DNA of 32,502 nucleotides, taken from positions 1 to 32,502 of the forward strand of contig VBIZ01000193.1 in NCBI GenBank assembly GCA_005880575.1, given 5' to 3'. This stretch comes from Chloroflexota bacterium. Lineage in GTDB: Bacteria; Chloroflexota; Limnocylindria; P2-11E. Below, piece after piece: positions 8,479-17,208 of this stretch. Below the pieces are notes generated by a model, which made no database searches, was not told the DNA's origin, and saw only the letters and a list, made by a program, of their open reading frames with translations. Within the stretch, counting starts at the first letter, position 1. Each line of letters starts with the position of its first letter. The translations under genes were made by a program, and so were the position numbers.

Positions 8479-9848
8479 GCGCGGTCCTCTCGGCGAGCGC
8501 ATATCCGCTCGCGGTTGCGAGCGCGGTCTTCATCATCGCGGTCGGCCTGCCCTCGACCGATTCCGACACCTACTGGCAGCTCGCGATGGGCCGGTGGATG
8601 CTCGACCACCACGAGTTCCTCCGGCAGGACATCTTCTCTTCGACCGTCGCGGGCGCGCATTTCGGGGTCGGGGAGTGGCTCGGACAGCTCGCCTTCGCCG
8701 GCTCGTTCGCCGCCGCGGGCTGGGCTGGGATCGCCGTGCTCCGCGCGACGCTCGTCGCCGTTGCCGCGTTCTTCGTCGTACGCCTCGCGCGTCGCGGCGG
8801 CGCGCCGTGGTGGATCTCGCTGCCGCTCGTCATCGCCGCGCTGCTCGTCGCGAAGATCACGTGGACGGACCGGCCCCAACTTTTCACCCTCGCCATCTTC
8901 CCGGCCCTCCTCGAGGTCCTGCTCTCGTTGCCGGGTGGGTTCTCGCGGCGATTGCTCGTGCTGCCGCCGCTCTCTCTCGTGTGGACGAACCTGCATGGCG
9001 GCTATCTCCTCGGCCTCGCGATCCTCGCGATCTTCGCGACCGAGGCCGTCCTCACGAAAGGACGGCGCGGACTGCCCCTCGTCCTGACCGCGGTCGCGTG
9101 CGTCGCGGTCACGTTCATGAACCCCGCGCCCCTCGAGCTCGCCGGCGCGGCGCGCGAGGATTTTCTGAACCCGCCGCGCTTCCTGACCGAGTTCCTTCCG
9201 CCTGACGTCGTGACGCCGGCGGGCGCGCTCTTCGCGGCCTTCGTCCTGGTCGTCATCGGCAGCGCGCTCCTCCGAGGTGGATCGCTGCTCGAGGCGATGC
9301 TGCTCGCGCCTCTCCTGTACCTCGCTTTCACGGCCCAGCGCCAGATGCTTTTCTTCTGCTTCGCGGCAACCGCTTTCCTGGGCGCGCGCCTGTCGGGGCT
9401 CATTCGGGCTCCACGGCCGTTCGAGCTGCCGGCGCCCGTGCGCGTACCCGTCGCGCTCGCTCTCGTGATCGCCGCGCTGGCGAGCGCCTTCTCCGCACCG
9501 CTCCGTCCCGACGAGCGCGCCTATCCCGCCACTGCGCTCGAGACGTTGCGGCAGGACAGCGGTGTTCTCCTGAACGAGTACGACTGGGGCGGCTACCTCA
9601 TCTTCAATCTGCCGGAGCGCCCCGTGTTCATCGATGGACGCTACGTGCCCTATCTCGGCGGCGTGCTCGCGGACTATCGCGCGCTCGTCGGGCTGCGCCC
9701 CGGATGGCGCGACCTACTCGACAAGTACAAAGTGAGCGAGCTGCTTCTCCGGCCCGAGCGCCCGCTCGCGGTCGCGCTGCGTGAGGACGGGTGGCGCGTG
9801 CGCTCCTCGGACACGGCTGGTCGATGGATCGTTCTCGCCCGTCCGTGA
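8454..9848 (+). CDS. Polytopic membrane protein, paralogue 1 of a tandem pair
   Basis: TDSDTYWQLAMGRWM, GEWLGQLAF, WTDRPQL, LVWTNLHGGYLLG and C-terminal LNEYDWGGYLIFNLPERPVFIDGRYVPY. Confidence 0.75.
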   Translation: MAAAPRPLGAVLSASAYPLAVASAVFIIAVGLPSTDSDTYWQLAMGRWMLDHHEFLRQDIFSSTVAGAHFGVGEWLGQLAFAGSFAAAGWAGIAVLRATLVAVAAFFVVRLARRGGAPWWISLPLVIAALLVAKITWTDRPQLFTLAIFPALLEVLLSLPGGFSRRLLVLPPLSLVWTNLHGGYLLGLAILAIFATEAVLTKGRRGLPLVLTAVACVAVTFMNPAPLELAGAAREDFLNPPRFLTEFLPPDVVTPAGALFAAFVLVVIGSALLRGGSLLEAMLLAPLLYLAFTAQRQMLFFCFAATAFLGARLSGLIRAPRPFELPAPVRVPVALALVIAALASAFSAPLRPDERAYPATALETLRQDSGVLLNEYDWGGYLIFNLPERPVFIDGRYVPYLGGVLADYRALVGLRPGWRDLLDKYKVSELLLRPERPLAVALREDGWRVRSSDTAGRWIVLARP

Positions 9849-11251
9849 CCAGAGCGTTTTCGTGGTCGCTGCCGCTCTTCGCCGGCGGGATCTTCGGCGC
9901 GACGTCCACTCTCGCGACCGTCGGCGATCCGGATCTCTTCTGGCACCTCGCGCAGGGACGTCAGACGATCACCGACGGTCTCGCTCGCGTCGACACGTTT
10001 TCCTGGACCGTGAACGGCCTGCCGGTGCTGACCGACCAGTGGCTCGGTCAGGTGATCTGGTACGAGGCGTATGCGGCTCTCGGCTGGAACGGGATCATCG
10101 TGCTGCGGGCGCTCCTCGTCGCCGCGATCGTGGCGCTCATCGTCGCAGCGGCCCTGACCGCGCAGCGCAGGCCGATCGTCGCGGTGATCGCGGCGCTCCC
10201 CGCGATCGCCTTGACCCGCTACGCGTGGACCGAGCGCCCGCAGCTCATGGGCCTCTGCTGTTTCGCGGCGCTCATCCTGCTCCTGCGCCTCTCGGCCGAG
10301 CGACCGCGCGTCCTCATGGCTGTGCCGGCGCTCATCCTGGTGTGGGCGAACCTGCACGCATCGTTCGCGCTCGGTCTCGCCGTCGCCGCGATCGCCTGCG
10401 CCGAGCTGTGGCTCCGCCGTCCCGACGCTCGGCGCCTCGCGCTCGGCGTCGTCGCGGTTTCAGTTGCGGTGACGCTGCTCACTCCCTCCGGCGTCTCGAT
10501 CTGGACGTCCGCAAGCGGCCACTTCCTTTCGCCGCCTCGCGTGATTCAGGAGGAGGGCGTGCCCGACGTGACGCAGCCGTACGGCTTCGTCTTCGCGTTC
10601 GTCGTGCTCGCTGTCCTGGTCACCGCCCAGCTCTCTCGTCCGACGGCGCTGCGCGACGTCGCGCTCCTCGTGCCGGTGCTCTTCGTCTCGATGACGGCCG
10701 CGCGTCACACGCCCTTCTTCGCGGTCGCCTCCGCGCCGTACCTCGCGGCTCATGGCCCCGAGGCCGTCGCTGCAATCGCGGCGCGTTTTCGGGTCAACGT
10801 GCGCCTTCCTGCGTTCGTGCCGCGCGTGCCATCGCTCCGCATCGACCTCGCGACGGCCGCGATCGCGCTCGCCGCGGTCGTCGGTGCGGGTCTTTTCGCG
10901 CGCGGCGAGCCGAACCTGTCCGTCTACCCGACGGGCGCGCTCTCGTCTTTGCCGCCCGGTCCAGGGGTCGTGAACGACTATGACTGGGGCGGATTCCTCA
11001 TTTGGTACGCGCCTGCAACTCCGGTCTTCATCGACGGCCGACTCTTCCCGTACACCGGTGATGCCCTCCGCGACTACGAAACTCTCGTGTCTCTCGGTCC
11101 AACTTGGCGCGATGTTGTCTCGCGGCGCGGGGCGCGAGCGCTGCTCGTCAAGCCCGGCTCGCCCGTGGCGGTGCGTGCCCGCGACTTGCGGTGGCCGATC
11201 ATCACCGAGAGCGCGTCATACGTGCTCTTCATCATCCCGAATTCACACTGA
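9824..11251 (+). CDS. Polytopic membrane protein, paralogue 2 of a tandem pair
   Basis: GDPDLFWHLAQGR, DQWLGQVIW, WTERPQL, LVWANLHASFALG and C-terminal VNDYDWGGFLIWYAPATPVFIDGRLFPY; collinear with the preceding protein. Confidence 0.75.
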   Translation: MDRSRPSVTRAFSWSLPLFAGGIFGATSTLATVGDPDLFWHLAQGRQTITDGLARVDTFSWTVNGLPVLTDQWLGQVIWYEAYAALGWNGIIVLRALLVAAIVALIVAAALTAQRRPIVAVIAALPAIALTRYAWTERPQLMGLCCFAALILLLRLSAERPRVLMAVPALILVWANLHASFALGLAVAAIACAELWLRRPDARRLALGVVAVSVAVTLLTPSGVSIWTSASGHFLSPPRVIQEEGVPDVTQPYGFVFAFVVLAVLVTAQLSRPTALRDVALLVPVLFVSMTAARHTPFFAVASAPYLAAHGPEAVAAIAARFRVNVRLPAFVPRVPSLRIDLATAAIALAAVVGAGLFARGEPNLSVYPTGALSSLPPGPGVVNDYDWGGFLIWYAPATPVFIDGRLFPYTGDALRDYETLVSLGPTWRDVVSRRGARALLVKPGSPVAVRARDLRWPIITESASYVLFIIPNSH

Positions 11252-11258
11252 GCGCCGT

Positions 11259-11264
11259 TAGACT
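11259..11264 (+). promoter_or_regulatory. Candidate -10 element (TAGACT) of a leaderless kinase transcript
   Basis: CCGTTAGACT 8 nt before ATG 11273, inside a 21-bp gap. Confidence 0.4.
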
Positions 11265-11272
11265 GACCGCCG

Positions 11273-12289
11273 ATGAGCGATGCGGCGCGCGTCGTCAAAA
11301 CATCCGAGGATCTCGACGAGCAGTTCGACGCGATCGTCGATGCGCTGCGGCATGACGTCCGGAATATCCGGCAGCAGGTCGAGAAGTACGGTCGCATCTA
11401 CCAGAAACGCGCCGAGGCCCGCTCGCGCCAGACCACGCACGGCGAGCTCGACGAAGAGACCCAGCGCGGCTATCGGCGTCTCAAGCAGCTGCAGCTGGTG
11501 ATCCAGCACATCGAGTCCAGCGCCGCGTATCTGCTCGGCTCGGGCATCGATCCGTCGTCGGACAGCGAAGACGAGGCGGTCGAGGTCGCGCAGCGCGTGC
11601 TCGGCAGCCTCGAGGCCGAGCGAGAGCGCCTGTACCGCGACGTCCACGACGGCCCAGCGCAGGTCCTGGCCAACGCCATCTTCGAGGTCGAGTACCTCGA
11701 GCGGATCACCGAGCGAGCTCCGGCCGAGGTGCGCCAAACGTTGAAGACGGAGCTCGCGAATCTGAAAGGGCAGTTCCGCGGCTCGCTCGATTCGGTTCGC
11801 GCCATGATCTACGACCTGCGGCCACCGGAGCTCACCGAGCTCGGTCTCGCGGAGGCGATCCGCAACTACGCGTCCGAGTGGGAAGCCCGCTGCGGCATCA
11901 AGGTCGCGAGCCAGCTCGATCTGAAGGACACCGGACTCACGCCGATGGAGGAGCTCGCGGTCTACCGGGTCATGCAGGAGGCGCTGCAGAACGTCCACAA
12001 GCACGCGCATGCAAGCACCGTCGGCATGGCCTGGTCGCGCGCGAACGACAGCTGGGTATTGCACGTGACCGACGATGGAATGGGCTTCGACCTCGTGAAG
12101 GCCGCACGCCACAAGAAGTCGGTCGGACTTCTCTCTATGCGCGAGCGCGCCGAGCTGATCGGCGGCTCGCTCCAGATCCAGTCAACGCCGGGCAAGGGAA
12201 CGGCGGTCACGCTGCTCTTGCCGATAGAAAAGAAGGTCGAGCCGCTCCGCGCGCGTCGCAACGAGCGGACTCACAAGGAGCAGGAATGA
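11273..12289 (+). CDS. DegS/NarX-type sensor histidine kinase (HisKA_3 plus HATPase)
   Basis: Coiled N-terminus; H-box RDVHDGPAQVLANAIFEVEYL; N-box VMQEALQNVHKHAHA; G-boxes DDGMGFDL and GLLSMRERAELIGGSLQIQSTPGKGT. Confidence 0.92.
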   Translation: MSDAARVVKTSEDLDEQFDAIVDALRHDVRNIRQQVEKYGRIYQKRAEARSRQTTHGELDEETQRGYRRLKQLQLVIQHIESSAAYLLGSGIDPSSDSEDEAVEVAQRVLGSLEAERERLYRDVHDGPAQVLANAIFEVEYLERITERAPAEVRQTLKTELANLKGQFRGSLDSVRAMIYDLRPPELTELGLAEAIRNYASEWEARCGIKVASQLDLKDTGLTPMEELAVYRVMQEALQNVHKHAHASTVGMAWSRANDSWVLHVTDDGMGFDLVKAARHKKSVGLLSMRERAELIGGSLQIQSTPGKGTAVTLLLPIEKKVEPLRARRNERTHKEQE

Positions 12290-12990
12290 GCGAGCGGCCC
12301 GAGCGCGCGATCCGGATCCTTCTTGCCGACGCGAGTCGGATCACAACGATGGGCATCCGGCAGGTCATCGAGAAGGAATCGGACATGGAGATCATCGGCG
12401 TGGCTTCCGACGGCGAAGAGGCTGTCGCGAAGACGAACGAGCTCGAGCCGGACGTCCTCGTCATCGAGGTCGACCTCCCGCGGCTCTCCGGCATCAAGGC
12501 CACGCAGCGGGTGCGGCGGGAGCTGCCGGCCGTCGGCGTCGTCATCCTGACCGCCCAGGATCAGGAGCAGATCCTCTTCGAGGCGATTCGAGCCGGCGCG
12601 GCCGCCTACCTCCACAAGGATTGCGAGCCGACCGAGCTCACCGACACGATCCGCAAAGTGCGCGCAGGCCAGTTCGTGATCAACGAAAAGATCTTCAGCC
12701 GGCCGGCGGTGGCGTCGAAGGTGCTCGCTGAGTTCCGCGAGCTTTCCGTGTATGGTCCAGGTTCGACGCACGTTTTCGCGCCACTCTCGCCCCGTGAGGT
12801 GCAGATCTTGGACAACATCGCGCAAGGCATGACCAACAAGGAGGTCGCCTACGCGCTGGCCATCTCCGAGCAGACCGTGAAGAATCACATGTCGAGCATC
12901 CTGCGCAAGCTGTCGGTGAACGACCGCACGCAGGCGGTCGTCTACGCGATCCGGCAGGGTTGGATCAAAGGGCCGGAGATCGGTAATTGA
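12286..12990 (+). CDS. NarL/FixJ-type regulator with atypical receiver (phospho-acceptor Asp replaced by Glu)
   Basis: IRILLADASRITTMGIRQVIE...PDVLVIEVDLPRLSG...VVILTAQDQ...AAYLHKD; C-terminal LuxR HTH LSPREVQILDNIAQGMTNKEVAYALAISEQTVKNHMSSILRKL. ATGA overlap with the kinase. Confidence 0.93.
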   Translation: MSERPERAIRILLADASRITTMGIRQVIEKESDMEIIGVASDGEEAVAKTNELEPDVLVIEVDLPRLSGIKATQRVRRELPAVGVVILTAQDQEQILFEAIRAGAAAYLHKDCEPTELTDTIRKVRAGQFVINEKIFSRPAVASKVLAEFRELSVYGPGSTHVFAPLSPREVQILDNIAQGMTNKEVAYALAISEQTVKNHMSSILRKLSVNDRTQAVVYAIRQGWIKGPEIGN

Positions 12991-12992
12991 CC

Positions 12993-14021
12993 ATGGCACC
13001 CCCCAGCGTCCTCGCGGAGATCGCGACCGAGCAGCAGAAGGTGACGGCGGAGATCCGCGAGCTCGACCTGCTCATCGAGTCGACGCAGACCGAGGTGAAC
13101 CGCCTCAAGTCTCGAGAAGACCAGATGAAGGCGAAGGTGGAGGAGGTTCGCCGGAATCCGGGGAACTTCCAGCGCGAAGAGATCTTCGGCGCGACCGACG
13201 AGCACGCGGCGGCGTTGGCGCGCCGCATGACCATGGAAGGTCAGCTCAACTCGTTGCAGTCGAAACGGAAGCTCATCGACCGGAGCGCGCAGATCCTCGC
13301 GACGGCGCAGCGTCAGCTCACCGAGTACACCGCCCCGCCACTTCCGCCGGACACCGCGCCGCTCATCGACGAGAGCCGTCTGCTGCAGGCCGTCGTCGAC
13401 ACTCAGGAGGAGGAGCGCAAGCGGATCGCGCGGCAGGTCCACGACGGTCCCGCGCAGGCGATGGCGAACGTGGTGCTCCAATCGGAGATCAGCGAGCGGC
13501 TTTTCGACGTCGATGCCCAGAAGTCGAGGGGCGAGCTCGCTTCGCTCCGGCAGATGGTCAACAAGACACTGCAGGAGCTGCGCGGCTTCATCTTCGAGCT
13601 CAGGCCGATGATCCTCGACGACCTCGGTCTGGTCCCGACGCTCCGCCGGTACGTGCAGACGCTCATCGACAAGCACGGCGTCCGCATCGACTTCTCGAGC
13701 ACCGGCCGCGATCGCCGGCTCCCCTCGGACGACGAGGTAGCGATCTTCCGCCTGATCCAGGACTCGCTCGTCGAGCGGATCGACAAGGCCCAGGCGAAGG
13801 AGATCGTCCTAGGCCTCCAGTGGAAGGAAGACACGCTCGACGTTCTTCTGCAGAGCGACGGCAAGGAGCTGCCGCCCGACGGCGAGCTCCAATCCGGCAT
13901 TCGGCGGAGCGAACGTCTCGAGCTGCTCCACGGCGAGTCGACGCACGAGGCGCGCGCCGATGGCAACGTCGTCCTCAAGGTGAAAATCCCGATCCGGAGC
14001 GCACCGCAGCTCGTCTCATGA
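12993..14021 (+). CDS. DegS-like protein with HisKA_3 H-box but degenerate HATPase domain (putative pseudokinase)
   Basis: Coiled coil, then RIARQVHDGPAQAMANVVLQSEISERL and ELRGFIFELRPMILDDLGLVPTLRRYV; the N-box region reads RLIQDSLVERIDKAQAKEIVLGL and the G-boxes are not recognisable. Start ATG 12993 or TTG 12987. Confidence 0.85.
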   Translation: MAPPSVLAEIATEQQKVTAEIRELDLLIESTQTEVNRLKSREDQMKAKVEEVRRNPGNFQREEIFGATDEHAAALARRMTMEGQLNSLQSKRKLIDRSAQILATAQRQLTEYTAPPLPPDTAPLIDESRLLQAVVDTQEEERKRIARQVHDGPAQAMANVVLQSEISERLFDVDAQKSRGELASLRQMVNKTLQELRGFIFELRPMILDDLGLVPTLRRYVQTLIDKHGVRIDFSSTGRDRRLPSDDEVAIFRLIQDSLVERIDKAQAKEIVLGLQWKEDTLDVLLQSDGKELPPDGELQSGIRRSERLELLHGESTHEARADGNVVLKVKIPIRSAPQLVS

Positions 14022-14536
14022 GCACGACGTCGGAGCTCACGACCGATCAGGTCGTCGGGTACCTCGAGGCAACGCTGGCCCTCGTCGATGCCGAGCTCGA
14101 AGCCCTTGGTGAGGACAGCGCCTGGCACTTCGATCCCAAAGAGTGGTGCGCCGATCAGGTCGTCGGTCACCTCATCGAGGCTGAGAAGCGCGGCTTTGCC
14201 GGCCGCATCCGCGAGATCCTGGCCGGCAAGGAGAAGACGAGCGCCTGGGACCAGGAAGCCGTCGCGAAGGAGCGGAACGACTGCGCGCGGCTGGGCCAGA
14301 GCCTCTGGATGGAGTTCATGGGCATCCGACATGACAGCATCAAGCTGGTGCAATCGCTGAAGCCGGGTGATCTCGGTAAGGGCATCGAGCATCCCAAAGC
14401 CGGACGCCTTACGGTGCGCGACCTGCTACACGAGTGGATCCATCACGATCGCAATCACACGAAGCAGCTCCTCGCCATCGCGCAGGAGCGCGTCTGGCCG
14501 CACATGGGCAACTCGCAGAAGTTCAAGGGGGAGTAG
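14018..14536 (+). CDS. DinB-superfamily protein
   Basis: MSTTSELTTDQVVGYLEATLALVDAELEAL...DQVVGHLIEAEKRGFAGRI...LTVRDLLHEWIHHDRNHTKQLLAI, with DinB-type His ligands. Confidence 0.75.
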   Translation: MSTTSELTTDQVVGYLEATLALVDAELEALGEDSAWHFDPKEWCADQVVGHLIEAEKRGFAGRIREILAGKEKTSAWDQEAVAKERNDCARLGQSLWMEFMGIRHDSIKLVQSLKPGDLGKGIEHPKAGRLTVRDLLHEWIHHDRNHTKQLLAIAQERVWPHMGNSQKFKGE

Positions 14537-14547
14537 GGCTCCCGATA

Positions 14548-14691
14548 AGTCCGGCGGGTCCTGTCCCGGCTACGCGGGTCTCTTGCTTGCGCACCCTTCC
14601 CCGCTCATGCAGCTCACGCCGTTCGCTGCGTGCGGGGTCCTGGGCACCCGCGCTCGCAAGAGACCCGCTGCGCCGTGCCACCCGCCGGACT
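14548..14691. repeat. Nested inverted repeat (long hairpin) filling a convergent intergenic gap, copy A
   Basis: Outer arms AGTCCGGCGGGT (14548-14559)/ACCCGCCGGACT (14680-14691); inner arms GCGGGTCTCTTGC (14574-14586)/GCAAGAGACCCGC (14656-14668), both perfect. Confidence 0.85.
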
Positions 14692-14692
14692 A

Positions 14693-15724
14693 CTACCGGC
14701 GCGCCCACCACCACATAGCGAGCAGCCATAGCGGCGCGAGCGGGACTCCTGCCTGTTGGATCAGCGCAACAGCGATTCCGGTCCCCACCCAGAGAACCGT
14801 CGCGCGTGTCGTTGTCGCTGCTTGTGCCACTGCGGGATATGCCATCACGCCGTCGTGCAGGAGCGCATGCGGTGCCGCGAGGATCGACCAGGTCGATGCG
14901 TCGACCGTGCGCGTCGTGAACATTCGCGAGCGGAATAGGACGGCGACCGTGCCGATCGCGTAGAGGACCACGGCGAGTGCCGCGTTCATGACGATGTCGT
15001 CACCTCCGACCACGCGCCGGACGAGCGCGGCGAGGCCGAGCTCGCCCGGGCGAAGCTCGGTGGCGACGCGCGTGAGTAGATCCGGGTAGCGCGCCATTCC
15101 GTCGACGCCGACGGTCGCGAGCGACACGAGCGCGACCAACGCGGTCATCGCGACAAGCCCGAGCGCCCGACGGCGCTCCGTCAGAGCGACGAGCGCGAAG
15201 AGCGGCAGGAGCTGGGGGCGAAATGCGGCGAGGCCGAGGAGCGCGCCCGACCAGAAAGGCGGAGCGCGCAGCGACGCCGCCACCGCGAGCAGCACGAACG
15301 GCGTCGTCTGTCCCTCAGCGAGCGCGATGAGCGAGGGCGGCGCCAGCATCGCGAACGGAAAGAGGCGCACGCGCTGTCCCGGCTCCGCGAGGCGCCCGAG
15401 GAGATACGCGGCGGTCGCGAGCGCCGCGGCCCCGAGCGCGGCCCAGATCGCATACGCGGGCACGAGCGGGAGTGCGCCGAGCGGTGCCATGAGCAGCGCC
15501 AGCGCCGGCGGATTGGGATCGTTCAGGAGGATCGTCCGCTCGGGCAGGGTCGCGTGTTCCATCGCGAGCAGCGCGCCCGCGTCGGTCACGGACGATGCGG
15601 CGCCGGTCGCGACGAGCCTCGCCGCCGAATACAGCGCGACGAAGTCGTATCCGGCTGGCTCGCTCGACCATGTCACGAACGCGATGAGCCACGCCGCGGC
15701 GGCCAGAACGGCGGCCGCGGCCAC
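14693..15724 (-). CDS. Polytopic membrane protein, GT87/DUF2029-like
   Basis: SSEPAGYDFVALYSAARLVATG...LNDPNPPALALLMAPLGALPLVPAYAIWAALG...FRPQLLPLFALVAL: GT87-like layout. Start GTG 15724 chosen; the ORF-track N-terminus overlaps the SpoIID gene. Confidence 0.65.
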   Translation of the reverse strand: MAAAAVLAAAAWLIAFVTWSSEPAGYDFVALYSAARLVATGAASSVTDAGALLAMEHATLPERTILLNDPNPPALALLMAPLGALPLVPAYAIWAALGAAALATAAYLLGRLAEPGQRVRLFPFAMLAPPSLIALAEGQTTPFVLLAVAASLRAPPFWSGALLGLAAFRPQLLPLFALVALTERRRALGLVAMTALVALVSLATVGVDGMARYPDLLTRVATELRPGELGLAALVRRVVGGDDIVMNAALAVVLYAIGTVAVLFRSRMFTTRTVDASTWSILAAPHALLHDGVMAYPAVAQAATTTRATVLWVGTGIAVALIQQAGVPLAPLWLLAMWWWARR

Positions 15725-15729
15725 GCGCG

Positions 15730-17208
15730 CTACGCGCCGCCCAGGTTGGTGATCTCGATCCCGTTGTAGTAATGGCGGAGGATCTCCTCCGCCGAGTTGC
15801 CGCCGAGGGCCATTCCCTGTGCGCCCCACTGCGACATTCCAACACCATGCCCGTATCCCTTGCCGGTGAACACGAAACGCGCCGGCAACCGGTACTGCCA
15901 CCCGAGGACGCGGAGCGTGCGTGCCATGCGGTCGGGATCCCTCACGTTCAAGGTGAAGCTGCGCTCGAGCGTCGCGCCGAGAAGCTCGACCTGCCGGACG
16001 CGTTCAGCGTTGGACGCGTCGACGTACTCGATCTCCTCCGGGTGTGTGGTCACGGTGAACAGAGTGCTGCGAAGCCCGAAGTAATAGCGCGCCTTGTCCT
16101 TGCCGATGTCGCGGCTCCCGCCCGACCCGACGATCTTCGCAGAGAGCACGCGACCGGTGCCGGTGAGGCGCACGAGGTCGATGCGCTGGGGATCGCCGAC
16201 GTCGATGCCGCGGGCGCCGATGTAGCTCCGGAGCTGCGGCGCCGTGAACTCCGTCGTCCACACCCAGCTGGTGTGACCCCACGAAGACGCCTGCGCGATC
16301 TCGTCCGCCGGTGATGGCACCGATCGGAGATACGGCAGCGCGTTGGCGTATACGTTCTCGCTGTCCTCGGTGATGCCGCCCGCGTTCGCCGAATAGAGCG
16401 CCTCGATCGCGCGTCCGTTGTACGTCGCGATCATGCCGGCGGTCCGCTGGACGGCCTTGACCGTTGAGGTTGCCTCGCCGGCGAGGCCGTCGTACTCCTG
16501 ATCGCGGGTGTCGCCCTCGAGGTCGTAGCTGTCGTGACGGGCCAGGTGCGTCGAAAGGTACGTGCGCGCAGCGATGGCCTGCGCCGCGAGGGCCTCGGGC
16601 ATCCAGGTCGTGGGCTCCTCCGAGCCGACGACCGACGCGAGGTAGGAGGCGGTGTCGACCTGATTCACGACGATCATGTCGCCCTCGTCGTCGCGGGTCA
16701 GGTCGAGCGTTCCCCGAAACGCGCGCCCGTCGAACGTCAGGAGCCCGCCCGTCGCCGCGTAGTGGAGTGGGGTGATCTGCTGCGCGGAGAAGAGCGGCGT
16801 CGCGAGGGCCTCCGACCCGTCGCCCTCGACCGAGAACTCGAACGGGACGCTCACGATCGGGATGTCCTCGAGCTGTGCGCGCCGGCGCGCCTCGCGGACC
16901 TCCTGAAGGCGGCTCCGGCGCTCGGACGGGTCGCGAAGGCTGACGACGCTTCGGCTGGGATCCGCAAGCCGGCGAACGCCGCGCCGCGCCACGCTGTTCT
17001 GGTAACCCTGGTAGACCACCGTGCCGTCATCGCGCGTGACGGTCAACGAGCCCGTCGATCCGATCTTTGCGTAGCTCGTGCCGAGAAGCGAGATGTTCAC
17101 GCGGATCGTCGGCGGCAGCGGGGCGAGCGGCGAGCTTGCCGCGGCGCGCTCGGGCATCGCGGCGAAGAGCAGCGCGACAACGACTGTCCGCGCGAGCCAG
17201 ATCATCAC
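15730..17208 (-). CDS. SpoIID/LytB-domain protein (peptidoglycan-binding/amidase enhancer-like)
   Basis: YLASVVGSEEPTTWMPEALAAQAIAARTYLS...YSANAGGITEDSENVY...GYGHGVGMSQWGAQGMA...ILRHYYNGIEI; N-terminal signal peptide. Confidence 0.92.
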   Translation of the reverse strand: MMIWLARTVVVALLFAAMPERAAASSPLAPLPPTIRVNISLLGTSYAKIGSTGSLTVTRDDGTVVYQGYQNSVARRGVRRLADPSRSVVSLRDPSERRSRLQEVREARRRAQLEDIPIVSVPFEFSVEGDGSEALATPLFSAQQITPLHYAATGGLLTFDGRAFRGTLDLTRDDEGDMIVVNQVDTASYLASVVGSEEPTTWMPEALAAQAIAARTYLSTHLARHDSYDLEGDTRDQEYDGLAGEATSTVKAVQRTAGMIATYNGRAIEALYSANAGGITEDSENVYANALPYLRSVPSPADEIAQASSWGHTSWVWTTEFTAPQLRSYIGARGIDVGDPQRIDLVRLTGTGRVLSAKIVGSGGSRDIGKDKARYYFGLRSTLFTVTTHPEEIEYVDASNAERVRQVELLGATLERSFTLNVRDPDRMARTLRVLGWQYRLPARFVFTGKGYGHGVGMSQWGAQGMALGGNSAEEILRHYYNGIEITNLGGA

